A DNA stretch of 64,000 nucleotides from Phycisphaerae bacterium (GTDB lineage Bacteria > Planctomycetota > Phycisphaerae > UBA1845 > Fen-1342). Below are positions 1 to 7,583 of the stretch, one piece after another. Positions within the stretch are counted from its first letter, which is position 1. The number at the start of each line of letters is the position of its first letter. The position numbers and the translations under genes were made by a program. The stretch covers positions 1 through 64,000 of the forward strand of contig JAUIEC010000019.1 of the NCBI GenBank assembly GCA_030428945.1, in the 5' to 3' direction. The notes beneath the pieces are model-generated. The model was not told the DNA's origin, made no database searches, and saw only the letters and a program-made list of their open reading frames with translations.

Positions 1-30
1 AATCCAGCAAAAACCGTTAACCTCGACATG

Positions 31-94
31 CCCGTTGCTCCTTGCAAAAAGGATGATTCCAACCGGCATCGTATATGCCGATCGGAGCAACGGG
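31..94. other. nested inverted repeat, possible structured RNA or cruciform
   Basis: An 11-bp perfect inverted repeat (CCCGTTGCTCC at 31-41, GGAGCAACGGG at 84-94) encloses a smaller palindrome, CGGCAT-cgtat-ATGCCG, at 64-80. The two helices could stack as one structured RNA on either strand. No T-run follows on the plus strand. I do not recognise a known riboswitch. The rest of 1-370 looks non-coding: its open frames are proline/arginine/threonine-rich with no domain signal. Confidence 0.4.
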
Positions 95-370
95 CGTTCA
101 TCCCCATCTACAGGACCCCCGCCCGGAACACGGGCACGGGAGACACGACGGCCGGCCACCGACACCGGAACGGCGCCAGCAGCATCACCCCGGCGGGCAA
201 CGTCACCCTCGGCCGGCCACCGGCACCACCGACCGGCAGCGGACGCAGGAACGCTGCCCGCTCGTCACCCCACCACCGGCAACGGACGCAGAACGAAGCC
301 GGCCATGTCAGCAGGTCGGCAGACCAGCGCCCGACCGCGCTTCCCGGCCGCGCCTCCCTGCTCCGTGTAA

Positions 371-527
371 CCTGTGCCCGGTGCCCGGTTCCCTCTTCCT
401 GCTCCCGGTGCCCTGTTCCCTGTTCCCTTGTATGTTCCCGGTTCCCTCTTACTGTTCCCTGTTCTCCGTTCCCGGTGCCCTCTCCCTGTTCCCTGTTCCC
501 TGTTCCCTGTTCCCTGCGCCTTGCGCC
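371..527. repeat. degenerate TTCCCTG heptamer array
   Basis: A pyrimidine-rich array built from TTCCCTG units. It is degenerate on the left, with variants such as TGCCCGG and TTCCCTC, and regular at 482-514. It lies just upstream of the hydrolase gene at 567 and ends before its putative promoter. Related heptamer arrays occur at 5603-5651, 42721-42778 and 57310-57340. Confidence 0.85.
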
Positions 528-531
528 TACG

Positions 532-560
532 TTCTCACCCCGCTGTCACCGTGATACCAT
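532..560 (+). promoter_or_regulatory. candidate sigma70-type promoter for the gene at 567
   Basis: TTCTCA (532-537) and TACCAT (555-560) are separated by 17 nt. The -10-like box ends 6 nt before the ATG at 567, so a transcript from it would be leaderless or nearly so. There is no room for a ribosome binding site other than a GAGG overlapping this region. Confidence 0.4.
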
Positions 561-566
561 CCGAGG

Positions 567-1337
567 ATGCGATCCCTGCGATTGACGATTCTGGGCAGCG
601 GCACTTCGCACGGCGTGCCGATGATCGGGTGCGACTGCCCGACCTGCCTGTCCGACGATCCCCGCGACCAGCGGACGCGGCCGAGCGCCCTGTTCACCAT
701 CGACGACCAGAACGTGCTGATCGACACGGGCCCGGAACTGCGCCTGCAGGCCATCCGCGCCGGGCTACACACGCTCGCCGCGGTGCTGTACACGCATCAT
801 CACGCGGATCATGTCACCGGCCTCGACGACCTGCGGGTCTTCAACCAGTGGCAACGGGAACCGCTGCAGGTCTACGCCTCCCAGGCGACCCTGACACGCC
901 TGGAGGCGATGTTCGCCTACGCGTTCGAGGACGATCCGGACTATCCCAGCGCCAAGCCGAACCTCGTCACCCACCTGATCGACGGTCCCTTCGAAGTGGC
1001 CGGCGAGACCGTCACCCCGGTCCCCCTGCTGCACGGAAAGCTGCCGGTGCTGGGGTTCCGGATCGGCGACGTGGCCTACTGCACCGACTGCAGCGAAATC
1101 CCCGAGGCGTCGTTCGACCTGCTGCGCGACCTCGACGTGCTGATCCTCGACGGACTGCGGCACACGCCGCATCCGACCCACTTCACCGTCGCACAGGCGG
1201 TCGAGGCGGCCGGCCGGATCCGTGCGCGACGGACCTGCCTGACCCACATCGCCCACCAGTTGAAACACGCCGAGACCTGCGACGCGCTACCCGCCGGCAT
1301 CACCCTCGCCTACGACGGACTGGTGATCGAAACCTGA
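567..1337 (+). CDS. PhnP-like metallo-beta-lactamase-fold hydrolase
   Basis: A 256-residue cytoplasmic metallohydrolase. Its N-terminus GSGTSHGVPMIGCDC and following CPTC resemble the PhnP group (phosphoribosyl 1,2-cyclic phosphate phosphodiesterases and relatives). The zinc signature HHHADH lies at residues 77-82, and a further metal-binding region lies around LILDGLRHTPHPTH near the C-terminus. No other phosphonate (phn) gene is present here, so the substrate cannot be assigned and the family name is the safest call. The start is the ATG directly after a -10-like box. The 3' end overlaps the convergent GT39-like gene by 51 bp, so the last residues of one of the two may be mispredicted. Confidence 0.85.
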   Translation: MRSLRLTILGSGTSHGVPMIGCDCPTCLSDDPRDQRTRPSALFTIDDQNVLIDTGPELRLQAIRAGLHTLAAVLYTHHHADHVTGLDDLRVFNQWQREPLQVYASQATLTRLEAMFAYAFEDDPDYPSAKPNLVTHLIDGPFEVAGETVTPVPLLHGKLPVLGFRIGDVAYCTDCSEIPEASFDLLRDLDVLILDGLRHTPHPTHFTVAQAVEAAGRIRARRTCLTHIAHQLKHAETCDALPAGITLAYDGLVIET

Positions 1338-2729
1338 ACCGCGCAGCAGAACCGGGACGGCCGCGACCGCCAGGTACCAGACCGGCCAGGCCGGCAGGCA
1401 GTAGCGGGTCTGCGGCAGCAGCAGCGTGACGTGCGCGAACAGGTACGCCAGCGTGCCGAGCAGCACGAACACCAGCCCCCACTGCCGCCGCCGGCAGCCC
1501 AGCAGCACAGCCAGCACCGCCAGCACGAACAGGGGCACCTGCGGCAGGCCGGGGATCCGTTCCTTGTGAAGCCAGCGGTAGAACGCCCGGCCACTGCCTC
1601 CGCTGGCACGGTTGATGACGTGGTTCAGCGGGCGGTGCACGAGGTTTCGGTTTTCGCTCAACTGGTCGCTGGTGCCGTCCTCGGCAAGGCGTTCGACGAA
1701 CCAGCGAAGCTGATCGTACTGCACCCGCCCGACCTTGACGTTCAACTGCCACAGCAGAGCCTGCCCCCAGACCTGCAGGTAGCGATCGAAGTTGGCCCGC
1801 AGGCTGGCGCGATTCCAGGCCGCGAACGCCGCCGCCCGCTCGTCCCAGGCGCCGACCTCGTGCATGAAATCGAGCAGGTCGTAGAACCCGGGCTGGGCAT
1901 CGCCATAACGCGCCCGGTAGGCCCGCCGCACTTCCTCGTCGATCGGATGGTCCCAGTCCAGCAGGTCGAACCGGGCGAATCCGTACCACTGCATCGACGA
2001 GAAACCACTGGCCACGCCCGAGACGTCGCGGCTGCGGTTGAACTGCGTCCACGGCACCAGCAGCAGCGCGATGCCGGCCGCCACCACGACCGCCCCGCCC
2101 GCGCGACCCGACCAGCCGCGCCCGTGCATCAGCAGCCAGCCGAGCGCGAAGAACGGCACGATCGCCTGCAGCGCCGGTCGCGTCAGCGCCGCCGCCCCCA
2201 GCAGCAGACCCAGCAGCAGCCCCACCAGCGGCCCGCGGCCCCGCCCGCGGATGACCAGCGCCGCGCTCAGCACCACCAGGTGCAGGGCCAGCGTCTCGGT
2301 CAGCAGGTAACTCTCGAACGCCAGAACGAACGGGTCGAGACTGAACATGATCCCGACCGCGGCCGCCCCGCGCGGCCCGGCCAGCGGCGCGATCGCCCAC
2401 GCCAGCAGCACCGCCGAGAGGATGCCCAGCAGGTGATGCCCGGCGAGGATGGCGTTCTGGTCGAGGCCGAACAGCGTGAACAGCCCGGCCAGGAAGACGG
2501 GATAGCCAGGCGTCCGCACGACACTCAGCCCGACCTCGCTGCCGTCATGGATCTGCGTGGCGGCCGCCAGGTACTCGGTGCTGTCGTTGGTGAAGATCAG
2601 CGGCAGACTGGCGAAGGACCAGGCCCGGATCAGGACGGCGACGACCAGCACGGTCCAGAGGGCGGCCGCGGTGGTCCCGCGGTGCGCGGTTGCGTTCATG
2701 GCGGAACTGGCGGCCCCGGGAAACGGCAT
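1287..2729 (-). CDS. polytopic membrane protein, GT39-like glycosyltransferase
   Basis: A 480-residue integral membrane protein with about ten hydrophobic segments. An early loop reads FTNDSTEYLAAA, and RTPGYPVFLAG follows. The acidic DS/E pair in the first loop and the R-x-PGYP motif are features of GT-C/GT39-type lipid-linked sugar transferases that act on the outer face of the membrane. It is the last gene of a minus-strand run with a GT2 enzyme, a YbhN-like protein and a methyltransferase, which supports a role in building a glycolipid or surface polysaccharide. Start choice is uncertain: a later ATG at 2699 (residue 11) removes a poorly hydrophobic leader, and neither start has a clear ribosome binding site. 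It overlaps the convergent hydrolase gene by 51 bp. Confidence 0.75.
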   Translation of the reverse strand: MPFPGAASSAMNATAHRGTTAAALWTVLVVAVLIRAWSFASLPLIFTNDSTEYLAAATQIHDGSEVGLSVVRTPGYPVFLAGLFTLFGLDQNAILAGHHLLGILSAVLLAWAIAPLAGPRGAAAVGIMFSLDPFVLAFESYLLTETLALHLVVLSAALVIRGRGRGPLVGLLLGLLLGAAALTRPALQAIVPFFALGWLLMHGRGWSGRAGGAVVVAAGIALLLVPWTQFNRSRDVSGVASGFSSMQWYGFARFDLLDWDHPIDEEVRRAYRARYGDAQPGFYDLLDFMHEVGAWDERAAAFAAWNRASLRANFDRYLQVWGQALLWQLNVKVGRVQYDQLRWFVERLAEDGTSDQLSENRNLVHRPLNHVINRASGGSGRAFYRWLHKERIPGLPQVPLFVLAVLAVLLGCRRRQWGLVFVLLGTLAYLFAHVTLLLPQTRYCLPAWPVWYLAVAAVPVLLRGSGFDHQSVVGEGDAGG

Positions 2730-2739
2730 CGGTCCCGGT

Positions 2740-3414
2740 CTACTTGCCGAAGGCGGCGATCTGGTACAGACAGGCCGGGCCGGGCAGCGGCCAGCGCTTC
2801 AGCCGCAACTGCCGAAGGCCGACCGCGCGGGCATCGTCGAGGATGTGATGGATCGTCGTGACGTGGTAATCGCCGCTGAAGCCGACGAGCTTGCGGCCGA
2901 GCTTGTACATGGCGTTCTCGGTCGGTCCGGAGATGACGATCCGCCCGCCGGAGGTCAGTCGATCGGCGAACTTGGTCAGCAGCGTGCGGCGGTCCTCGAT
3001 GTGTTCGAGCACATTGGCGGCGATGACCGTGTCGATCCGGCCATCGGGGACCTGGGCTTCCCAGTCTTCCGGGGCGACGAAGGAGACGCGTTCGAGCTTC
3101 ATCTGCTCGACCAGTCGCCGGGCCAGTTCCAGGTGCAGATCGGTCGCCTGCACGCTGCGCCCGTCGGCCGAGAGCGTCGGCAGCAGGACGCCGGTTCCGC
3201 AGCCGAAGTCGAAGACGCGCGTGTCGGGTTTCAGTTCCGCGACCTGGATGATCCAGTGCAGCTTGCGCCAGAAGACATGCCGCGAGACGAGCCCGCGCCG
3301 CAGGTACGACGGGACCGCCATCTCGTCGATCGTTTCGGAACCAAGCTGGGCTTCGTAATCGGCGACCGCGGCCCGCATGGCCGCCCGCGTCTCTTCCGGG
3401 GCAATCATCATCAT
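2740..3414 (-). CDS. class I SAM-dependent methyltransferase
   Basis: A 224-residue protein with the class I methyltransferase fold. Motif I is VFDFGCGTGVLLP, an acidic end of strand 2 follows (ATDLHLE), and motif IV is TVIAANVLEHIED. The C-terminal part (GFSGDYHVTTIHHIL) is typical of small-molecule or glycolipid methyltransferases in polysaccharide clusters. The start is one of three consecutive ATG codons. The first, at 3414, overlaps the upstream stop codon as ATGA, implying translational coupling. The neighbours (GT2 glycosyltransferase, YbhN-like membrane protein, GT39-like protein) suggest it modifies a lipid-linked sugar or its carrier. The acceptor is unknown. Confidence 0.85.
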   Translation of the reverse strand: MMMIAPEETRAAMRAAVADYEAQLGSETIDEMAVPSYLRRGLVSRHVFWRKLHWIIQVAELKPDTRVFDFGCGTGVLLPTLSADGRSVQATDLHLELARRLVEQMKLERVSFVAPEDWEAQVPDGRIDTVIAANVLEHIEDRRTLLTKFADRLTSGGRIVISGPTENAMYKLGRKLVGFSGDYHVTTIHHILDDARAVGLRQLRLKRWPLPGPACLYQIAAFGK

Positions 3415-4391
3415 CGGTGTGTTTCCGACCGGGTTTCTTCGTTTCGCTCGAATGATACGGAGGATTCCCGGGGCCGGAAAGCACGCGGCATCGCGAGCAG
3501 CGCCAGTCCCGCGTTCGCCAGGTCGGCCAGCAGCCACAGCACCCGGCTCATCAGCGGCAGAATCGCCGGCAACGGATCGGCCAGAACGCCGGCCAGCAGC
3601 AGCGCCAGCGCGCCGTCGCGAACCCCCAGGCCGGCCGGGACGACGAAACTGAGCACCCCCAGCACCCACGCGGCGGCCAGGCCGCCGGCCACCCGCACGG
3701 CAACATCGAACGACAGCGGCCCGAAACTCAGCGCCAGCACCACCAGCGAGAGGCCGAAGAGAAGCCACGCCAGCAGCCCGGCCGCCGCGACCGCCAGCAG
3801 ATCCGCGGGCCCGTACCGGGCGGACCCGACCAGCCCGCAACGGACCCGCAGCCGGTCCGGAAGCCGGGCGAGGAGCCCGGCCGCGAGGATCAGCAGCATG
3901 ACCGGCAGCGCGGCCACGGCGACGAGCGCCACGGCGAGTCCGAAGGTGGCGCCGCCGGTCAGCAGGTCGGCCAGGCCGAACGCGGTCAGCCCGGCCGCGC
4001 AGATCGAAGCCAGTCCGAGCAGCACCGCCAGCAGGCTGCCGGAAGTCGAGGCGCCGGCCTGGCTGACGAGCCCGGTGGTCTGGGCGGTGATGTTCAGGAC
4101 CCCGCCCAGCGGCAGGTACTTGGCCGCCTGGGCGACGAGGTGGATCAGGACGACCTGTCGCCAGGGGGCGGTGCCGCCGAGTACGCGGACATGGACCGCG
4201 GTTCCGGTGCCGACCAGGAGTTGGGCGAGCATGATGCAGGCGACGGCCGCGAAGGGGTGCCAACTGAGCCGCCAGGGCAGCGCGGCGATCTCGGCCCGCT
4301 GTCGCCAGACGTGCCAGACGAGGATCGCGAGCAGCGCCAGTCCGAGGGCGAAGCCGACCGGCCGCCGCCAGCGCTGCCAGGTGCCGGGCAT
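3411..4391 (-). CDS. YbhN/UPF0104 family integral membrane protein
   Basis: A 326-residue protein made almost entirely of hydrophobic helices (about eight). It resembles the lysylphosphatidylglycerol-synthase transmembrane family (UPF0104/YbhN). Conserved-looking points are YLPLGGVLNITAQ near residue 100 and VVPAGLGVRDGALALLL near residue 270; the P-x-G-x-G-x-R-[ED]-G pattern is characteristic of the family. Such proteins often sit beside glycosyltransferases and are proposed to move or modify lipid intermediates. Here it follows a GT2 gene and overlaps the methyltransferase by 4 bp. The ATG start lies 11 nt from the array at 4402-4436. The Arg/Glu-rich C-terminal tail is cytoplasmic. Confidence 0.82.
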   Translation of the reverse strand: MPGTWQRWRRPVGFALGLALLAILVWHVWRQRAEIAALPWRLSWHPFAAVACIMLAQLLVGTGTAVHVRVLGGTAPWRQVVLIHLVAQAAKYLPLGGVLNITAQTTGLVSQAGASTSGSLLAVLLGLASICAAGLTAFGLADLLTGGATFGLAVALVAVAALPVMLLILAAGLLARLPDRLRVRCGLVGSARYGPADLLAVAAAGLLAWLLFGLSLVVLALSFGPLSFDVAVRVAGGLAAAWVLGVLSFVVPAGLGVRDGALALLLAGVLADPLPAILPLMSRVLWLLADLANAGLALLAMPRAFRPRESSVSFERNEETRSETHR

Positions 4392-4401
4392 GGCTATCTA
4401 A

Positions 4402-4506
4402 GGGAGCGAGGGAGCCAGGGAGCAAGGGAGCAAGGGCAGAGGCATACGCAACGGTATCGCCATCTTCCGCCCTCGCTCCCTCGCTCCCTCGCTCCCTCGC
4501 TCCCTT
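4402..4506. repeat. facing GGGAGCNA octamer arrays (inverted repeat)
   Basis: The left array (4402-4436) repeats GGGAGC(G/C/A)A on the plus strand. The right array (4469-4506) is its reverse complement, CTCGCTCC units. Transcribed, the two halves could form a stem of about 35 bp around a 32-nt loop. The right array begins 8 nt after the stop of the minus-strand GT2 gene, and the left array lies just before the start of the next gene, so the structure sits inside an apparent operon. Confidence 0.9.
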
Positions 4507-4512
4507 CCATGC

Positions 4513-5475
4513 TCAGGGAACCCGCTGCGTCTGCGACTGTTGCAGGCGTTGTTCGTAGAGCAGGTTTTCGAGCAGGAACTGGGTGCGGTGCATGGTGCGG
4601 GCCTGCAGTCCGAACAGGCACAGCAGGACGGCGAGGGCCAGCAGGAACCCGCCGCTGAACATGGCCCACTTGATGAACGACCCGGTCATCAGGAACGGAA
4701 TCCAGCCGAAGATCGCCAGGGCGACGCCGCCGACCGCGCTGACGGCCGCGAGGGCCGAGAAGACGTGGTGCGGGCGGTGGTTCAGCAGCGTACCGATCAT
4801 GATCCGCAGGGTTCGCCAGCCATAGCGGAAGACGTTCGAGGCGACCCGTGACTGTCCGAACTCGCGCACGCCGCGCACGGCGAGGGGCACTTCGCTGACG
4901 CGGAAGCCCTTGAAGACGAGTTCCATGATCGCTTCGTGCGTGTAGGTGAAGCGGCCCATCAGGTTGAGCCGGACCATGCACTCGCGGTTGTAGGCCCGGA
5001 AGCCGCAGGAGACATCCTTGAGCCGCACGCCGGTCATGCTGGAAACCATCCCGGCCACGACGTGGTTGCCCCACTGCTTGACGACCGGCATGTCGGGCAG
5101 CAGGTTCGGGTCGAGGAACCGCGAGCAGGTGACCATGTCGGCGTGCCCGTCGAGGATCGGGGCGATCAGGTCGGGGATCTGGCCGACGTCGAACTGCCCG
5201 TCACCGTCGACGGTCAGCATGATGTCGGCATCGCCGGCCAGCGAGGTCTTCAGGGCGGAGGCGAAGGCGGCCCCCAATCCGCGGTTGTAGCCGTGGCGGC
5301 AGACCTCGGCCCCGGCCTCCTCGGCCAGTTCAGCGGTGCGGTCGGTCGAGCCGTCGTCGATCACCATGATGCGGACGCGGTCGATCCCGGGGATGTCGCG
5401 TGGGACGGCGTAGATCACATCCGCGATCGTCTTGTCCTCGTTGAGGGCGAAGATGTTGACCTGCAGATCCACCAC
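4513..5475 (-). CDS. GT2 family glycosyltransferase, dolichyl-phosphate-sugar synthase-like
   Basis: A 320-residue GT-A fold enzyme. It has the nucleotide-sugar entry region VNIFALNEDKTI, the IDDGSTDRTAE motif, the DGDGQFD metal-binding motif near residue 89, and DVSCGFRAYNRE later in the domain. Two C-terminal hydrophobic hairpins (about residues 240-295) anchor it to the membrane. This architecture is that of polyprenyl-phosphate mannose/glucose synthases, which charge a lipid carrier with a sugar at the cytoplasmic face. It is the first gene of the minus-strand glycoconjugate operon; the GT39-like protein at the end could use the lipid-linked sugar. A putative promoter lies at 5542-5569. 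The stop is followed closely by an octamer array. Confidence 0.9.
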   Translation of the reverse strand: MVDLQVNIFALNEDKTIADVIYAVPRDIPGIDRVRIMVIDDGSTDRTAELAEEAGAEVCRHGYNRGLGAAFASALKTSLAGDADIMLTVDGDGQFDVGQIPDLIAPILDGHADMVTCSRFLDPNLLPDMPVVKQWGNHVVAGMVSSMTGVRLKDVSCGFRAYNRECMVRLNLMGRFTYTHEAIMELVFKGFRVSEVPLAVRGVREFGQSRVASNVFRYGWRTLRIMIGTLLNHRPHHVFSALAAVSAVGGVALAIFGWIPFLMTGSFIKWAMFSGGFLLALAVLLCLFGLQARTMHRTQFLLENLLYEQRLQQSQTQRVP

Positions 5476-5541
5476 GATCCCTCCGCGGCAGCCCGGACCG
5501 CGGACGCGCTCAAACAGGGTGCCGAACGTCTGATCGCGGTT

Positions 5542-5569
5542 ATCGTAGCGGGCCCGACCGCGGAAGCAA
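5542..5569 (-). promoter_or_regulatory. candidate promoter of the glycoconjugate operon
   Basis: On the minus strand TTGCTT (5569-5564) and TACGAT (5547-5542) are spaced by 16 nt, giving an expected leader of about 60 nt before the GT2 start at 5475. This is visual pattern matching only. Confidence 0.35.
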
Positions 5570-5602
5570 CCAAACCGGGTACCGGCCGGAACGCCAGGTG
5601 CG

Positions 5603-5651
5603 TTTCCCGGTCCCTGTTCCCGGCTCCCGGCTCCCTGTTCCCTGTTCCCTT
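5603..5651. repeat. TTCCCTG heptamer array
   Basis: Pyrimidine-rich heptamers (TCCCTGT, TCCCGGC variants) lie in the divergent gap between the GT2 gene and the DUF1570 gene. This is the one clear case where an array is not at the 3' end of either neighbour. Confidence 0.8.
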
Positions 5652-5730
5652 CAAGAAAACACTACTCGTCCGGAAAGGTGTGACCTACAATCGCCGCCGC
5701 TGACAATTCCCCCGTGCCCCGGAGCATCCG

Positions 5731-6876
5731 ATGCGTACCGCCTGCCTGCTGCTCTTCGTTCTGGGAGGTCTCGCTTCGCCGGCGCTGGCGGACGACACGT
5801 CGCTGGAGCGCGGCCTCGAGAAGGCCGGCGAAATCCTGGCGCGAATGGACCTGGACCCGGGCGTGGTGCGCTCGAAGCACTTCCACATCCTGTACGTCGG
5901 CGACCGCGACTTCGCCGAACTGCGTCGCGAGAACCTGGAACTGACCTATCGAAACCTGCGTGTCTTCGTCCAGAACAAGATGCGGATGAAGATCAACCTG
6001 CGGCACGAACGCCTGCTCGTGATCCTGCTGGACAACCAGAAGCAGATGCTCGACTTCGGCCGCCTGACCGGAACGCCGATCGGCAGCGGGGTGGCCGGGT
6101 TCTATGTTCCGGCACACAACTGGTCGGTCTTCTTCAACCAGCGGAACAGTCCGAGCGTCAAGGCGCTGCGTGACGAACAGCGCAACCTGGAACGAATGCT
6201 GAAGAATGTTCCGGACGGGCAGACGATCGGCATCCGCAGCCCGAACGGCAGCGTGCAGCGGGTCAGCAAGGCCCGGGCCCGGGCGGACCTGCAGGAACTG
6301 GTCGACCAGGAGCGGGCCGAGATGTACTGGTTCAACATCCGCGTGACCCAGCACGAGGGCGCCCACCACATCGCCCACAACGTCGGCGTGCAGCAGCGCG
6401 GAGCCGACTATCCCTTCTGGGTCAGCGAAGGCCTCGCCTGCCTGTTCGAAACGCCGCCCCGCAAGCGCGGCGCATCGATCCAGGGCGCCGGCAAGACCAA
6501 CCAGGACCGGCTGAAAGCCTATCGCGCCATCGTCAGGAAGAACCAGCAACTGGGACTGCGGAAACTGATCCGCAACCCGGAAGGCGCCCGGGCGGCCGTC
6601 GACGTCGACGCCGCCTACGCCGAAAGCTGGGCCACCTTCGAATACCTCTTCCGCCGGCACAGCACCGAACTGCGCAACTACCTGCACGACCTGGCCGATC
6701 GCAGCGAGAATCCGGAGCGCTCGCAACCCCGACCGACCCGCGTCCGGGCCAATCCGAACGGCACCACCCGCGTGACCCTTGGCGGGGTTAACGAACTGGA
6801 GGTCTTCGAGCGCTTCTTCGGCCCGGTCGACGCGCTGCAGAAGGAGATGGACACCTATTTCGAGCGGCTGAAGTAG
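5731..6876 (+). CDS. secreted DUF1570-type putative metallopeptidase
   Basis: A 381-residue protein with a signal peptide (hydrophobic core about residues 4-18, cleavage likely after ALA). The zinc-protease signature HEGAH is at residues 208-212, preceded by Gln. A second acidic residue, E233, lies in WVSEGLACLFE, matching the gluzincin layout HExxH...E. This resembles DUF1570, a family common in Planctomycetota whose substrates are unknown. The central region is rich in basic residues, and the C-terminal part (VNELEVFERFFGP) looks like a helical extension. A TACAAT box lies at 5686-5691 without a convincing -35. It is apparently monocistronic; the efflux operon begins 150 bp downstream. Confidence 0.8.
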   Translation: MRTACLLLFVLGGLASPALADDTSLERGLEKAGEILARMDLDPGVVRSKHFHILYVGDRDFAELRRENLELTYRNLRVFVQNKMRMKINLRHERLLVILLDNQKQMLDFGRLTGTPIGSGVAGFYVPAHNWSVFFNQRNSPSVKALRDEQRNLERMLKNVPDGQTIGIRSPNGSVQRVSKARARADLQELVDQERAEMYWFNIRVTQHEGAHHIAHNVGVQQRGADYPFWVSEGLACLFETPPRKRGASIQGAGKTNQDRLKAYRAIVRKNQQLGLRKLIRNPEGARAAVDVDAAYAESWATFEYLFRRHSTELRNYLHDLADRSENPERSQPRPTRVRANPNGTTRVTLGGVNELEVFERFFGPVDALQKEMDTYFERLK

Positions 6877-6991
6877 CCCGACCGCGACCGGCCGGATTCG
6901 CGATTCCAGGCCCGCTGCCCACCGCAGGTCGCCGCCCGCCCGGATTCCCGGATCGTCCTGATCCGGCAGAGCGGGTTCGCCGATAAACATC

Positions 6992-7018
6992 TTGAGGTCT
7001 GCGCGAAAGGTGTATACT
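6992..7018 (+). promoter_or_regulatory. candidate promoter of the metal-efflux operon
   Basis: TTGAGG (6992-6997) and TATACT (7013-7018) are separated by 15 nt. The -10 ends 7 nt before the ATG at 7026, so the mRNA would be leaderless. The short spacing could indicate regulated activation, but no regulator gene is adjacent. Confidence 0.4.
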
Positions 7019-7025
7019 GGTGCCC

Positions 7026-7418
7026 ATGCTTCGCTGGACGCTGATTCTGACGCTGCTTGCCGGGCCCCTGCCGATCCAGGCCGGGCCGCCGCTGGCAGCA
7101 CGCGCGGATCAGGAGACTCCGGCCGAGGCGTGCTGCTGCTGTGCCGAGCAGGTCTGCCAGTGCGGCTGTGCGGCGCCGACCTCCGAGGCGCCCGGCCAGC
7201 CACGCCCCGCGCCGCGCTTCTGCGGGTGCGATGACGACCCCCTGACGCTGCCGACCGCGTCGGTCCCCCTGCCGCAACTGCACCCGCGCAGCGTGCCGCG
7301 GGATGTCGACGCGCTGCTGACACCGGAACCGGCGCCGCGCCGTCCGCACCTGGCGCAGTTGCCGCACGGTCCACCCGGCCCGCTGGCCGACCTCGCCACG
7401 ATCATCCTGCTGAATTGA
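7026..7418 (+). CDS. Cys-rich secreted small protein heading the efflux operon
   Basis: A 130-residue protein with a signal peptide (LRWTLILTLLAGPLPIQAG). A cysteine cluster follows, EACCCCAEQVCQCGC, then FCGCDDD, making nine Cys in about 45 residues. The C-terminal half is rich in proline and histidine. The cluster could bind soft metal ions in the periplasm, which fits its place before outer-membrane, adaptor and RND pump genes. That function is inferred from composition and context only, since no family is recognised. An in-frame GTG lies two codons upstream (7020), but the ATG fits the expected transcription start. A 165-bp gap separates it from the TolC-like gene. Confidence 0.6.
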   Translation: MLRWTLILTLLAGPLPIQAGPPLAARADQETPAEACCCCAEQVCQCGCAAPTSEAPGQPRPAPRFCGCDDDPLTLPTASVPLPQLHPRSVPRDVDALLTPEPAPRRPHLAQLPHGPPGPLADLATIILLN

Positions 7419-7583
7419 CGCCTGCCCCCCGGCATGCGCGCGCGGATCCGTTGCGCCGCGTGCCACCCCCGACCCGACGAACGCGTTCGAGTGAAAAGCG
7501 TCCGCGCGCACACCGAACCGCTGGGCCAGGAATCCGTCGGCCGCCCGCCCCTGCGCTGCGGCCACTCTGAGCAGGAACGATTC

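Noticed and set aside
28..585. Plus-strand open frames covering the start of the window
   Set aside because: They run through a heptamer array and are translated as repeated Pro/Cys/Ser; no start signal or domain.
567..1337. Assignment as phnP of a phosphonate pathway
   Set aside because: Fold motifs fit, but no C-P lyase genes are present; kept as PhnP-like hydrolase.
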